From assembly GCF_052857255.1 (NCBI RefSeq), contig NC_135505.1, forward strand, positions 53,265,102-53,329,101: 64,000 nt of DNA, written 5' to 3'. Positions 11,808-22,878 of this stretch are shown piece after piece (within the stretch, counting starts at the first letter, position 1; each line of letters opens with the position of its first letter). The notes under the pieces were generated by a model, which saw only the letters and a program-made list of their open reading frames with translations, was not told the origin of the DNA and did no database searches. This DNA is from Amblyomma americanum. Taxonomy: Eukaryota > Arthropoda > Arachnida > Ixodida > Ixodidae. A program made the position numbers and the translations under genes.

Positions 11808-12003
11808 TAACTGTTTTTGGAGGAAAGGAAATGACGCAGTATTTGTCTCATATATCGCTGGACACCTGAACCGCACCGTTAGGGAAGAGACAAAGGAGGG
11901 AGTCAAAGAAGAAAGGAAGAAATAGGTGCCGTAGTGGAAGGCTCCGAAATAATTTCGACCACCTGGGGATCTTTAACGTGCACTGACATCGCACGGCACC
12001 CTT
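11808..12003 (-). mobile_element. SINE type 2, 3' part, reverse
   Basis: Minus-strand match to the body and tail of the SINE at 6551-6867: tgtctcatat...cgctggacacctgaaccg, ccgtagtggaaggctccg, ccacctggggatctttaacgtgcactgacatcgcac. The tRNA-like head is missing, so this is a 5'-truncated copy. It splits the minus-strand LINE between its RT and C-terminal segments. Confidence 0.75.
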
Positions 12004-12099
12004 ATTTCAAACGAAATTTTTTTACTCATAGATTTGGTGTCTAGATTGAATTTTAGATTGCAGTCCAGCGTGATGCCGTGAAATGTAAGGGATTTCGAA

Positions 12100-13200
12100 G
12101 GCAGGGATAAAATGTTCTCTTAGTTAAATGTGCGAGCTCGCAATAATCGCTTTTGCGTAGAGATAAATATCGTCAACGTGGTTTGTTGGGTTAAGTTGTA
12201 GGAAATTATTCTCAGACCATAAAACAATATTGTGAAAATTCATGCTTAGTTTGTTTGTTACTTGTTTGAAATTACTAACCTCAGTGAATATAGTCGTACA
12301 ATATGTGTAAAGTAGACATCTTGTGTTAGGCAGGGACAAAGTTGTAAATAGAAATTGGATGTAAATGAGAAAATGAAGTGGACGTAAATTGATACCTTGG
12401 GGCACTCCTAAATTTATAGCTAAAAGGTAAGAAAGCGTTTCTTGTAACCGGACAAACTGTATACGGTTAGTGGGTTAACTTCATAAAAATGCTAACGAAT
12501 ATCCACAAATGCCGACGATTCTAATTTAGTGTAAAATATAGCGTGGTTTCAAATGCTTTATTGGAATCTAAGAAAACCGCACAGGCAAAAAACCCATTAT
12601 TTATGTATTTTTAAACTCTGTCTGCGAATTCGACTCACGATAGCGATGGATTAATTAAAACAGAATCTAAATAGCTGATCGGCTTACAGTTTGATTTTAA
12701 GGAGGTAGTTCATTATAAGATTAACTACTAGCTTTTCTACCTTTACTATAGAAAAGTATTATGGCTATTCGACGGTAGTTCGTTACGTGCTCTTTGTCGC
12801 CTTTCTTGAAGATTGATATCGCCTTGCGCATTTAAAGTTCAGCGGGAAAAACACCAGCATTAAATACTAAATGATTAATGCGACTAAGAAAATTGGACAA
12901 CTCTCGACCAACCAGCTTTATTTTAGAAAAAGGAACTTAATCAATCCCAGGAGCGCTATATTTTCGACTAGAAATTACCTGAAACACTGTGTGGAGAAAT
13001 AGTGCGCAAGGAATAAGAATGAGGGCATCTTCGAGAGCAACAGAAACTACTTGCAGGCAAGGAACCGCAGTGCAAGAAAAAAAGAATAAATGCATTTGCA
13101 ATGTCGGTTTGATTAGTTAAAGAACTCTCGCCATCATAAACTTTAGTTATCCTTGTTTTCTTTTCACCTAGAATCAAGAAATCCTTAATTGTTACACAAT
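12100..13200 (-). pseudogene. Reverse transcriptase fossil of the minus-strand LINE
   Basis: A minus-strand open stretch at 12124-12405 reads MPQGINLRPLHFLIYIQFLF (the VPQGSxLGPLLFLIYINDL block), then LPNTRCLLYTYCTTIFTEV. There the catalytic YADD box has become YTYC, so the active-site aspartates are lost. Upstream pieces read NAGVFPAELKCAR near 12850 and VEKLVVNLIMNYLLK near 12700, matching the fingers and palm order. Frames change repeatedly. Confidence 0.72.
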
Positions 13201-13582
13201 TCTTGCGAGTACCATTTTTATTTCTAAATATTTCATTTTGGTAGTACTCTTCTTTATAGAGTTAAGTACTGCGGAGAAAATATCTGAATAAGTTTAAAAC
13301 CGCTGTTTTCGGTGAACGGTAAATGGCTGTGTTCTACCCTTTTTGGAAGGTTATCTTTTATTTATATAGTTTAGAAGGATTTTGGTGATCCATGGGTTCA
13401 AGGGAACTGAATACCAATGAGTGATCGGACTTACTGATGTGCATGAGCTAAACATTTCTTTGACCTTCGCAGAAAATATACTGAACGCAATATTGCCGCA
13501 TGTTTATTGTAGAATACTTTCTCAGCTAGTCTGAGTTACTATCTCAACAAACCGGTTTCTATCAGTAGTGGCAGTGATTTAT

Positions 13583-13797
13583 TAAGAAATAATAAAAATG
13601 AAGGAGAAGATTTTTGCTAGCCCCGGCATCTGACATCCATACTGAAGCACCTCAGCTGGGGCAGCGGAAATAACGTATAACAGGCAGAGTGGAGAAATGA
13701 AATGAAAGAGGTGAGGGGACAAGAAGAGAGGATAGGGGGACAGGTAATATACACAAACTATTTACACACTAAGAAATGTGTGCAGGTTGCGCGCGTG
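13583..13797. repeat. Family C repeat, copy 1
   Basis: Shares a block with 61012-61200: gctagccccggcatctgacatcc versus gctagccgcggcatcagccatc, then ctgaagcacctcagctg, then a purine-rich agaggtgaggggacaag stretch and a atatacac(a/t) end. It sits between the endonuclease end and the linker of the minus-strand LINE, so it is an insertion in it. Its class is unknown; it may be the 3' tail of another retroelement. Confidence 0.55.
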
Positions 13798-13798
13798 A

Positions 13799-14005
13799 TT
13801 AGTTATCAAGTGATTGCTCATAGCGTATTCTGGGGATCGCATTGTTCGGGCGTTCGATTAATAGGAAAATGGAGTAATGGTCCGTGATATCAAAATTGAT
13901 GACTCCTGCGATGAAAGGCGCAATAACAATAGATAATTCATGATCAACGAGGGTGCTAGAGCCTTGATAAACAATGCCTGTAGGTGACACTAATAGTGAC
14001 TCCAA
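13799..14005 (-). pseudogene. LINE endonuclease C-terminus
   Basis: The 68-codon minus-strand frame reads SPTGIVYQGSSTLVDH near its start and VINFDITDHYSIFLLI in the middle. These match the last catalytic blocks of the apurinic-type endonuclease of CR1/Jockey LINEs (the T.S.LIDH and SDHYPIF motifs). The N-terminal half of the domain is not readable further upstream. Confidence 0.65.
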
Positions 14006-14879
14006 TCTCTAGCCGAGCAAGCAGTTTGTGCATAACGAACAAAAGCTATCACAAATGTCTGTTATGTAAGTATTAATGTAATAATGTAAGACGACGATGT
14101 TCTTATTTTCACGATTGAAAATTTAGAAGATGACATCTAGTTCAAGAAAAAACTAATTGTAAGATGTGGAAGGTGAGCAATAGATGCTAAAATTTAGTTT
14201 TGCTGTTTGAAGCAAAATGGATTTGTCAAATTCTAAATAGACTTGTCGCACTTTTTTCTGTTTGAAATGTTATATCGCGTTTGTATGACGTAGCGTTAGA
14301 TATAACAATTGCAGATCCACACTGTAAATAAGTTAACTTATAATAGCATCAATTTTTGATAGCCACGTAAAGCAAATAGCCTATATTCATCAGATGACAG
14401 CAAGGCCTTAGAAAGAGGAATTGTGAAAAGGCATGATCAGCGAATATTAAAAAGTTTATCAAGTCATCGTTGTGCCTTGGTAAACTGCGAGAATAAAATG
14501 GATAATAGACGTACGGGAATCAGCTGAATTAAGGAAGAGGCTTTAAAGCTTATCTACTGCACGATGATTATCGAAGTGTGGTGCTTGGTTTACATGAAAA
14601 CAGACACACCAACAACTCCGGAGGTACGGTAAATGTCGCTTTCCTTAGTCTTCCTTGCCTCGATACGGGCATTGTCTACCCACACAAACCCCCCGGACAT
14701 ACCTGTGACGCAGTGGAGGCTGCTAGAATTTGGCTTCGGACAGGTCGCCATTGGAAAACTGCAAAACATGGTCAATGAGTTAAACAGGTGGAGCATACTG
14801 TGGGTCCAAAAATCATTATGTAAAAAAACAAAGTTATATTCAACAGTCTCTGAAGGGAACAGTAGTTTAGTACTGGTAG

Positions 14880-15465
14880 CGAGATGCTGGAAGTGGTAAT
14901 GGAATACGTCTATTTAGGGCAGGTAGTGACCGCAGATCCAAATCACGAGAGCGAAATAACTGAAGGATAAGATTAGAATGGAAAGCATTTCGCAGGTCCT
15001 CTCAGTTCATGAATGGCGGTTTGCCCATATCCCTCAAGAGAAAAGCATAGAACAGCTCTATCTCACCAGTACCTATGGGGCAGAAATGTGGAGGCTTACG
15101 AAAATGCTCCAGCTTAACGACAACGCAGCGAGCAGTCGAAAGAAAAATGATAACTGCAATGTTAAGTTAGTGGATGACGGCGGAGTGGACGAGGGATGAA
15201 GTATGATTTAATGACATTACAATCAAAACCAAGAGGAAGAAATGGGCTTGGGCTGGGTATGTAATGCGTAGGCGAGATAACTGATGGTATTTAAGAGTAA
15301 CGCACTGGATTCCAAGAGAAGGCAAGTATAGCAGGGGTGAGTGGAAAATTGGATGGATGAGATAAGAAGATTGCGGGGATAGGGTGGCCGCAGCTGGCAC
15401 AGGACAGGGTTAACCGGAGAAGCCTTTGTCCTGCAGTGGGCGTAGTCAGGCGGACGATAATAATG
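14880..15465 (+). pseudogene. RTE-like LINE C-terminal region and 3' tail
   Basis: With frame changes, the plus strand reads EYVYLGQ at about 14902, then a peptide like LPISLKRK and TYGAEMW near 15078, KKWAWAGYVMRRR near 15238, a WIPREGK stretch near 15310, and a final DEI.RLRG...AQDRV segment. This is the RT C-terminal region shared by RTE-type LINEs. The copy ends with gcctttgtcctgcagtgggcg, then ataataatga, a trinucleotide-like tail. The 5' truncation point is near 14880. A reversed 3' end of the same family lies at 627-835. Confidence 0.75.
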
Positions 15466-16206
15466 AAAACTCATCGAGGCATACGCGAGTGTGCTGTACT
15501 GTTTTTCAAAGCATAGAGGCAAATTGCTGCTGCAGTCATCCAAGTATTGTCTGTCTGGTGCTGCATCGGTTTCTGATTCTTCAATTCCGCCAGTGTGCAA
15601 TTGCTACTGCACTCACCATTCAGTGCTACCAACATTGGGGTACTAATGGAGAGAGTGTGCACTGATCACAACTTTAACAGTAAAATGCTACGAATCTAAA
15701 AATTTATTGTCGAATAGGGCGCCTTTTATACTAAAGATTACATCGTGCCAAAAAATCTGTATCCTCAAGTTCAGTTCGCAGTCGTTCTAAAGAAACAGAA
15801 TTAGGTGGTCGAAGAAAACAAAGACACTCATTATTAATCCTGCGCAACGAAATGCGGCTGTGACAGCTCTTAAAGGTACAAGGAAGACAAACTGAATGGC
15901 CTGTATCGATCGATTTAGCACACTAACAAAGACGCCAGTTTCAATGAAAACGGAAAAGAGGCTAAAATACGAAATACCGGTGTCACTATCACCGGCCAAT
16001 TTTGAGAGTAACCTGTATTCATCGACACCCAAAATACCGTAGATCCCTGTGGCCTGGCTACAGCTCCATTTACTTGAACACAGCTGAAACCTGTCCATCA
16101 CGGTGCATATGTAGCAAATTTGGATAGAATGGCGGCAACTTTCTCAGCAACGAATACGTATTTTGCTGCTGCACAAACATCAATATATCAGAAAGACAAT
16201 AAATCT
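15466..16206. other. No feature recognised
   Basis: Unassigned sequence; open frames on both strands are short and lack motifs. Confidence 0.4.
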
Positions 16207-16296
16207 GCCAAAAGAGACGCACACAGGAAAACGTAGAAGAAGAATGGGCCTCTTCCTTATCTTCCCCTTCTCAGTTTTCCTGTGGGTCTTTTTGGC
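16207..16296. repeat. Imperfect snap-back hairpin
   Basis: 16207-16232 (gccaaaagagac...caggaaaac) pairs imperfectly with 16274-16296 (gttttcctgtgggtctttttggc). The loop is purine-rich on the left and pyrimidine-rich on the right. It is similar in plan to the hairpins at 27-121 and 2157-2241. Confidence 0.45.
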
Positions 16297-16630
16297 CGGT
16301 TTAAGTTCCTAATGCAGTGTGCCAACTAGCCCGACAGCATATTTTACAGAATACCAGAAAAAGCCATGTATCCATCTAAAAAACTTAATATGTCGAGTTT
16401 CTAGTTCAGCCGAGTGCCTTGCTCTCCCACTCATTCTGAAACCAGAAAAAAGGCCGGCGTCGGCCAGTCTTAAAATAGCGGAACTGTTCTGGAGGCCCTG
16501 TTGGTGGCACGCTTTTCTTCAGTGTGGCGGAATTCACTGAAACACTATATGGTGGCCCTTTTTATCATTAATAAAAAATAAAATAAAACAGTGCAGAAGT
16601 GAGGAGAACGGAGAGTGAGACAAAAGATTA
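16297..16630. other. No feature recognised
   Basis: Short AT-rich stretch with an A-rich run at about 16569-16587. No element identified. Confidence 0.35.
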
Positions 16631-17650
16631 TTGAGACAAAAAGAAGATGGACTGGCTGTCTTGGTGTCAGCAGTTCTAGCCTCAACTCGCAGCTACAATG
16701 TACGTACTGTACTGGCCATGGAGGTTGTAAAGGCGTACGATAATATCAGTCATGCTGTCATCCTGGAATCGATTGACATGCTGCATTTCCCCGTTAGAGT
16801 GCGCTATTTTGCTAAATCCTTCCTTGAAGGCCGACACTTTGCCATGCGCCTCAGTGGTGAGGCCGTCGGATCATTTGTGCTTCTCCGCCGCGTTCCCCAG
16901 GGATGGGTGTTATCGCCAACATTATTTATTATTGCTTTCACCCCCCTTGTTTGACACTTACATGATGTCTCTGAGATAAAGTTCTTATTGTATGCTGATG
17001 ACATAACGGTGTGGAGCACTCACAACGACCTGATGACTCAAGCAGCAGGCCTGCAATCAGCCATAGATATTATGTCGACTTTTGCTTCTTCAATTAGTCT
17101 GCAGCTTTCAGTTAGCAAAACCACGTTCGTGACAGTCGCCAACCGCTGGGGGCGTCGTAAACTGGCTGCAACACCAATTAATCTTCATCTATCCGAAACT
17201 CCATTTCAAGAAAGTTCGACCGTAAAAATTATGGGCTTGACAATACACGAGTCAGGAGCAGGTACTGCTTTGCTTTATCGGGCTAAAAGGCAAGCCATTC
17301 AGGCGTTGGGTCTGATTAGATGCATTGCTCCTAAAACAGGCGGAGCCGGCTCTAACGTTACCCGACAGTTGGTGCGGGCACTTGTGCAACCGCGCCTCGT
17401 TTACCAAGCCCAATTACAGCATTTGACGAGGACTCAATGGGATCGTCTAGAAGCTGTTAATCGAGAGGCAATGAGGGTCATCACTAGCCTTCCCCGCATT
17501 GCCCCGATCGTGGCGCTCCAAGAACATGCGCAGCTGAATACACTAGATGAGCTGGTGCAGCAACGAGGCGATGCTCGCCACCTAAAGTCAAGCCTTACAC
17601 ACAAAACCTATGCAGTCAGGGCATATGCTTCATTGCACTCCATTCTATAG
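16631..17650 (+). pseudogene. I-like LINE reverse transcriptase with one in-frame stop
   Basis: A single frame runs from about 16631 to 17650 with one internal TGA at 16952-16954. It reads LAMEVVKAYDNISHAVI (palm Asp block), RVPQGWVLSPTLFIIAF, then KFLLYADDITVWSTHND (catalytic YADD at 16991-17002). The thumb stretch KIMGLTIHESG and a long C-terminal region ending at residue LHSIL follow. The three RT aspartates are present, so apart from the stop and 5' truncation the domain is well preserved. It lacks an endonuclease domain and any readable RNase H. It probably belongs to the same broad I-like group as the ORF1 at 9925-11049, but lies on the opposite strand and is not part of that copy. Confidence 0.82.
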
Positions 17651-18374
17651 CCACCCGCACCAGTTCTTCCCCCCGGAGTTTTGTGCAAGTAAGTGATAAC
17701 AATCCAACTGATCTACTTCGCCATCAACATCATTTTTAAAACTATTATTTTCAGTAGCATCGTTTTTGTATAGTGTAAATTGCTAAAAAGTAGCCCTCCA
17801 AACAGGCTGTTAACACTTCGATAGTTTCTCGGATAAGCGAAATGAGAAGCACAAGTACTTCGATTTTGTTTCCTTTTATTGTCATCGTGCCACCCGTACT
17901 AAGCCGAATTTGTAATTCCCTTTCTCAACATCCGCCCACGAATATAGCGGCAACGTGCCCAATGCGCATAACATGAACAGCGCAGCAGTTTTCTTTACAT
18001 CAGAAACAAAGTTTCGTGCAGTGAATAATCAGAAATAAAAAATAAGTTACTGCGAACTACCATTATAAAATACAAATTGGGCATGCTTCTCCAACGTCCT
18101 TTTTTTACTGGTGTTCATCCAACTGCGATGACGTCCCGTCGCTTGGTTGGTCTATGTTTACAGCAAGGAGCGAAGAATACGTAGAAAACACAGCTGGTAT
18201 TGGCCTGCAGTGCAATACGGAGAAGATGAGAAAACGGTGTTAATCTCTAGAACGTGCCAGTTATTGCCGAACACCATGATTCAATAAATATCCAAACCAA
18301 TTTTTGCGTGAGGGTGTTGGAGCTGTTTAGGAGTGGCGATTTTTGCCTAGTTTGTTCAATAGGTAGAGAAAAAA
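17651..18374. other. No feature recognised
   Basis: Probably includes the 3' UTR of the preceding LINE (aataaaa-type runs around 18030). No other feature seen. Confidence 0.35.
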
Positions 18375-18777
18375 CAGCGCTAACAAGAAGTCAGCGCGTC
18401 TCTTTGTATTTATTCAACCATCCATGTTCTTTGCGCTCCTTTGCACCTTCCTACAGTTTGAGCGTCACTTCAACGTTAACCCTGAAAGCCTTCCCTGCGT
18501 GGCCAGTCACAAATCCTCAAAGATGGTAGGAAACACTTTGGTAGCTAAAGGCTCATTCAACACTAACACAAAGCTAGGTTGATTCAATCAACTAGCTATG
18601 GGGCTGAAATTTCTCACCTCCCCTTAGTCGCCCGGAAGTTGTTTGTATAACGGTGACGAGCTAAAACATGATTTTTGGGGGAACATAATACAATTACAAC
18701 TAGAGATTTAAGTTGCTACTTTTTTTCAGAAAAAATTATACAACTTTATTAGTCTTTAGTTTGCATTTTTCTTACTC

Positions 18778-18794
18778 GGGGGGGGGGGGGGGGG
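18778..18794. repeat. Poly-G tract (17 G)
   Basis: An uninterrupted run of 17 G inside a roughly 110-bp stretch of family A copy 1 that is absent from copy 2. Such tracts can form quadruplex structures and are prone to length errors in assemblies. Confidence 0.85.
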
Positions 18795-19618
18795 CGGTGG
18801 AGTTATACAGTTAAAAATAATTATCATCTAAGACATATGCGATTTCTGTACGGCGAAAAGTTCCTTAGAGATCACCATAAGATATTTAAGTCGGAGGACT
18901 CGATTTGCTGGTAAGTAACATTTAAATCATGGACAATCGCAACTGAAAAAGTTATGGTTGCGCACACAGAATGAATTTGTATCGAGAGTAAAGAAAGTAA
19001 CGAAATTCAGTCTTAGAACTATGAGACAAAAGCCGAAGTCAAAAGCCTATTGCTAAACGGTAGATGATGCTTATTGTTGGGCTGTGGTAGGTTAAGAAAG
19101 AGAGCGAGGAATCAAATGATAAACATATTGCGACACTTTTTCTGACGCTTAGCTACGGTTTCGAATGCCTTGACATGTAGCGACAACAGCCTTCTGCACC
19201 AAGCAAGTGCCCTAGGCAAGCGATGAGGGTGAACACTACCGCTACACTAGCAGACGACAGTGGTTACGATGTGTCGCCTTCTGAATCGCAGGGGCGTGTA
19301 AGGTAGCGAAGTTCTGTTTTAAAACGCACACTTGTTCTGCTTATTCGAACAATGCACCGTCTCTCCAGTCCCCTAGCTTGCAAACTTTGAGAGTAACTCC
19401 TGGTCGTTAGCCTCCTAGCTGCGGCGTGCAAGTCTAGTATACTGAACTTTTCAGTGCGAAAGCTTTGCCTCAGAGGGTGAAACCCAACGAAGGCTCTTGC
19501 AGCGTACCTGCCCTTGAGTGTGCAGAAAGAAAATATACCCTGGAACCCGTAGCGGTGCGGAGTTATCAGCTTCGCTGGCCACTGCACGAGGACACTATGC
19601 TATCGCCGCCGCCGAACA

Positions 19619-19737
19619 CCCAAGTAGCACAGTTGATCGGCCCAATATTGCAACAGGATGGTTCCATCCTAGTCCTTGGTAGGACCAGCTTTGCCAATAC
19701 AGTTCCAGTGTTGGGCCAATTACTTGTGCTGTTTGGG
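19619..19737. mobile_element. 119-bp MITE with CCCAAGYA termini and CA duplication
   Basis: Starts cccaagtagcac and ends gtgctgtttggg, so the ends are inverted repeats of about 12 bp. Both sides carry CA (19617-19618 and 19738-19739). The same site without the insert is visible in family A copy 2 at 37863-37875 (gccgaacacgcct), proving insertion with a 2-bp duplication. The interior holds ggcccaatattgcaacagg, accagctttgccaatacagttcc and ttgggccaat blocks shared with the copies at 32576 and 33177. It encodes nothing and must have been moved by an unknown transposase. Confidence 0.85.
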
Positions 19738-21016
19738 CATGCCTCGTGTTAAACTGCAGCACACTCTCGCGCTGCGCATTACACATCGTCGTCTCCATCA
19801 CTTCAATCTATAGCGCGAAAATATGCACAGTGCACGCGGAGCATTGTGAAATGAGTGCTATATGTTTATTAGTTTAAGGAAAAAGGAAAAAGCGGCCCTG
19901 TGTGAAGTGCCGACGTCTCCAGCACATCAGAGGGCATCAATGGGGTCGACCAGAAAATTATGTGCGGTCGGAAGACATTAATAATTTAGAGGGTAAAATG
20001 CTAAATTTGATGAAAGGGCGCTATGCAGAGTTTGTGAACCTATTCACGGTGTTTGTTTGCATAGGCACTTACCACAAAGCTTTCAATTTTTAAAATATCA
20101 ATTATGTGGCTTTTGCAGAACGCCTGCGGAACAAGACAGAAGAGCACATATTTTTCTCTTCAGAATTTTGTAAGCTACTTTAATACTTGAATCAAAATGC
20201 TTCCTGGAGGGCACGATAAAGTATTTCTTGCCACAGTTCCAGAACCAGCCCTTCAGAGACGCTCCATCTTCATGTAAGGCTGAATAATTTTTAATGTCGT
20301 CGCCCTGCTTCCTTCAGTAACGGTGGGTACTTTCAATTCCATGGAGCACATTTGTTAACAATATATTTTTTATTTATTTTTATACAAAATAAAACTAAAT
20401 GCCCTCAATTTGTGTGTATTACTTAGAGGGGGGGGGGGTACAGGCAAGAATCTAAAGTAAGAAATAAATAAGCCAAAAGTGTGAAGAAACTACAAAAAAA
20501 ACAGATAAAGCATATGGATCATTGGAATAAAAATACAAAACCGACATAATTAAACGTTGAAGCATAAATGGCAAGAAACAGAAACATTAACCCAGTAAAT
20601 TTAATACAAGTTAAACAATGTCTATCCACAACCGAATGAAAATAAAACAACGAGAATCATCAATAACAGAAATAAAAGACAAACATCTAATGCACTGGTA
20701 AGTTTATAATGTACAAAAAGATGTTAGGCAGAAGTAGTGGCAGATTTTAGTTTATAAAATTTCTCCGGATCAGTAGTTGTAGCAACATCTGAAAGGAGAG
20801 CGCTCTAGTTGGTTATAGTGCGTGGAATTAATGAATGTGCATAGTTAAATGTACGGCATGACAAGCGCTTAACTTTAAACGGATTGTCGCGGCCGTCACA
20901 AATGGAGGAAGGCAAAGAAAAAAAGTAAATATGAAGTGTTGAGTGAAGATACTGTTTATGAAAAAGTGATAAGCGCGCCACTTTACGACGGAGATATAGA
21001 TATTGCAGATCAGCGC

Positions 21017-21328
21017 CCGCCGCAGTGGCTCAGTGGTTAGGGCGCTCGACTACTGATACGGAGTTCCCGGGTTCGAACCAGACCGCGGCTGCTGCTTTTT
21101 TTTGGAAGAGAAACACCAAGGCGCCCGTGTGCTGTGCGATGTCAGTGCACGTTAAAGATCCCCAGATGGTTGAAATTATTCCGGAGCCCTCCACTACGGC
21201 ACCTCTTCTTCCCTTCTTTCACTCTTTCCTTTATCCCTTCCCTTATGGCGCGGTTCAGGTGTCCAACGATATATGAGGCAGATACTGCGCGATTTCTTTT
21301 CCCCAAAAACCAATTATTTAATTACTAT
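21017..21328 (+). mobile_element. tRNA-derived SINE type 2 with 11-bp target-site duplication
   Basis: A 312-bp copy of the SINE at 6551-6867, with tRNA-like head (gccgcagtggctcagtgg, B box gggttcgaacc), the same body and an aaaaaccaatt-rich tail. The duplication cagatcagcgc flanks it exactly (21006-21016 and 21329-21339). It lies in the 3' UTR of the minus-strand LINE, in opposite orientation. Confidence 0.88.
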
Positions 21329-21450
21329 CAGATCAGCGCGTTTTTCAGGGCTGAGATGCTGGAAAGACGTGCATGATCGTAATAGATGCCACGAGCTGCG
21401 CGACTCTGCAATGATTCGATGTTATTTATTGAATATGCTTGATGACCGTC

Positions 21451-21753
21451 CTAAATAGCCGAAGCATATTGAATTTTAAGTCGAAAAAGAGTGGTGTAAG
21501 CACGTAATCGAAGGTGAGAGGGAGCATGTTTCAAGTTATGTTTTAAGAGGCATAAAGACCGATTAGCAGATGCAAGAATAAGGTTAATGTGGTTGTTCCA
21601 TGTTAGGTCTGAATGAACGTGAAGACCGAGGTATTTATACGTGATTACCAACTCGACTGGACTGTTAATTAAAGAATACGCTCTTTCAAATCGAGACATT
21701 CGGTTAGTAAAACACATAAATTTTGTTTTGGAAAAGTTAAGTTCCTTAAGCAA
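21451..21753 (-). pseudogene. RT C-terminal region of the inserted LINE
   Basis: A 100-codon minus-strand frame: LNFSKTKFMCFTNRM, YKYLGLHVHSDLTWNNHIN, then ASANRSLCLLKHNLKHAPSHLRLRAYTTLFRLKIQYASAI. This is the thumb region that follows the catalytic box in CR1/Jockey LINEs (YKYLGV.i...l.W..HI). The catalytic part lies upstream and is not in this copy, so it is 5'-truncated. The frame is open but the element cannot move. Confidence 0.8.
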
Positions 21754-21923
21754 AGTTCTGCACCATTAGCATGGCTTTTTGGGCTTATTGGTACATAGTT
21801 CCAATACACTGTAGCGCAGCAAAAGACGAGGACACAAGAGACGAGAGACGAACACCACGAGCGCTAACTTCCAACAAATTTTATTCTCCTGAAGCATCAC
21901 ATTTATACACCAGAAAACAGTAA

Positions 21924-22295
21924 TCACACGTGCGAACAGTATCGATTTCTTAGAAAAACGAGCTCTTTATCTGAGAGGAGAATGGAAGGTGTGCTTACAC
22001 ACGAGCATCCTGACCTATTTATCTTTTCGGCTTCAATGATTTCGCTCGTTAACCTTTCTCTACTTTTTCCTATTACAAGACTTTTATCAAAGAAAGGCTT
22101 ACAGGGTTTTGACTTGCATGCGAGAATGTGGTCAACCAGCGATCTGCCTTGCCCGTTTCTGACGTTGCGAGCGTGTTCCATTAGGCGCTCGTTCAGACAT
22201 CTCTCCGTCTGGCCGATATAGTGTTTCCCGCATGACAAGGGAATTTGATATACAACACCTTCATCGCACGTGACGTAGGGCTTCTGGTGCCTAGA
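21924..22295 (-). pseudogene. GIY-YIG endonuclease end of PLE, minus arm
   Basis: The minus-strand frame ends at 21924 and covers [21 protein letters not shown], then a Cys-containing tail ([14 protein letters not shown]) and the C-terminus [15 protein letters not shown]. Just upstream, the same strand continues in frame into the VVYQIPL half of the motif. The catalytic tract would nick target DNA for priming. In this arm the usual GQTGR has become GQTER. The C-terminal half is open here, whereas the plus arm has stops in it. Confidence 0.78.
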
Positions 22296-22299
22296 TCAC

Positions 22300-22878
22300 T
22301 CCGCTCATTCAAAACTGATAAAAAGAGGTACTGTCAATTCATGTTTTCGAAATGCTCTCCAGAAATCTTGTCCGCAAATGATGACCGATAGTTTTCAAGA
22401 GCAGTCCAAGAGGCTTACTAATGCCGGATACCCCTCCCATGTTCAAGTTTCTGTAGCAGAAAAACTTGTTAAGAGAATGAAACCAGAAAATCAATGTAAT
22501 CCAAACCCAGTTCCTCGTGAACGAAATAACCTTGTTGTATTACCTTATCTACACAAGATTTCCCACAATTTAAAAAGAATTGGTCAACGAGCGAATGCGA
22601 CCGTCGTGTTCTCGGCGCCGAAAAAACTTGCAACGTTGTGCAAACTGGGAAAAACCAACACCAACAAAGCGCGCGGATGCGCAACTAGGCACCAGAAGCC
22701 CTACGTCCCGTGCGATGAAGGTGTTGTATATCAAATTCCCTTGTCATGCGGGAAACACTATATCGGCCAGACGGGGAGATGTCTGAACGAGCGCCTAATG
22801 GAACACGCTCGCAGCGTCAGAAACGGGCAAGGCGAATCGCTGGTTGAGCACATTCTCGCATGCAAGTCAAAACCCTGA
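22300..22878 (+). pseudogene. PLE linker and GIY-YIG endonuclease, plus arm
   Basis: A plus-strand frame at 22378-22878 contains the conserved linker (LVVLPYLHKISHNLKRIGQRANATVVF) and then [27 protein letters not shown], the GIY-YIG box of Penelope-type elements with its paired Cys. It stops at 22878 where the minus arm continues, so the last 60 or so codons are out of service. Upstream, to about 22300, are remnants of the RT C-terminus. RT proper is missing. Confidence 0.82.

Larger units (their letters stand above)
11280..14480 (-). mobile_element. CR1/Jockey-like LINE, degraded, minus strand
   Basis: Reading from 14.4 kb down to 11.3 kb on the minus strand gives endonuclease C-terminus, linker, RT and C-terminal region in the right order. 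It is interrupted by a plus-oriented repeat (13583-13797) and a reversed SINE (11808-12003). Recognisable pieces include FDITDHYSIFLLI (endonuclease end), SPITHWYSVPLNPWITK (linker), QGINLRPLHFLIYI (RT) and FSPYIISASPLYSHLNI (C-terminal region). Stops and frameshifts occur throughout. It begins about 230 bp beyond the 5' end of the ORF1-only element. Confidence 0.72.
18375..20365. repeat. Family A repeat, copy 1, first part
   Basis: Matches 36542-38204 along most of its length (for example cgcgtctctttgtatttattc and ccatgttctttgcgct), and matches 44427-45440 from 19250 on (ttgcaaactttgagagta, ttatcagcttcgctggcc, gaagtgccgacgtctccagc). It is a long non-coding repeat without a readable protein. 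Here it stops at ttgttaacaatat, where a LINE is inserted; family A continues at 23203. This copy also carries a MITE at 19619 that the other copies lack. Confidence 0.8.
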
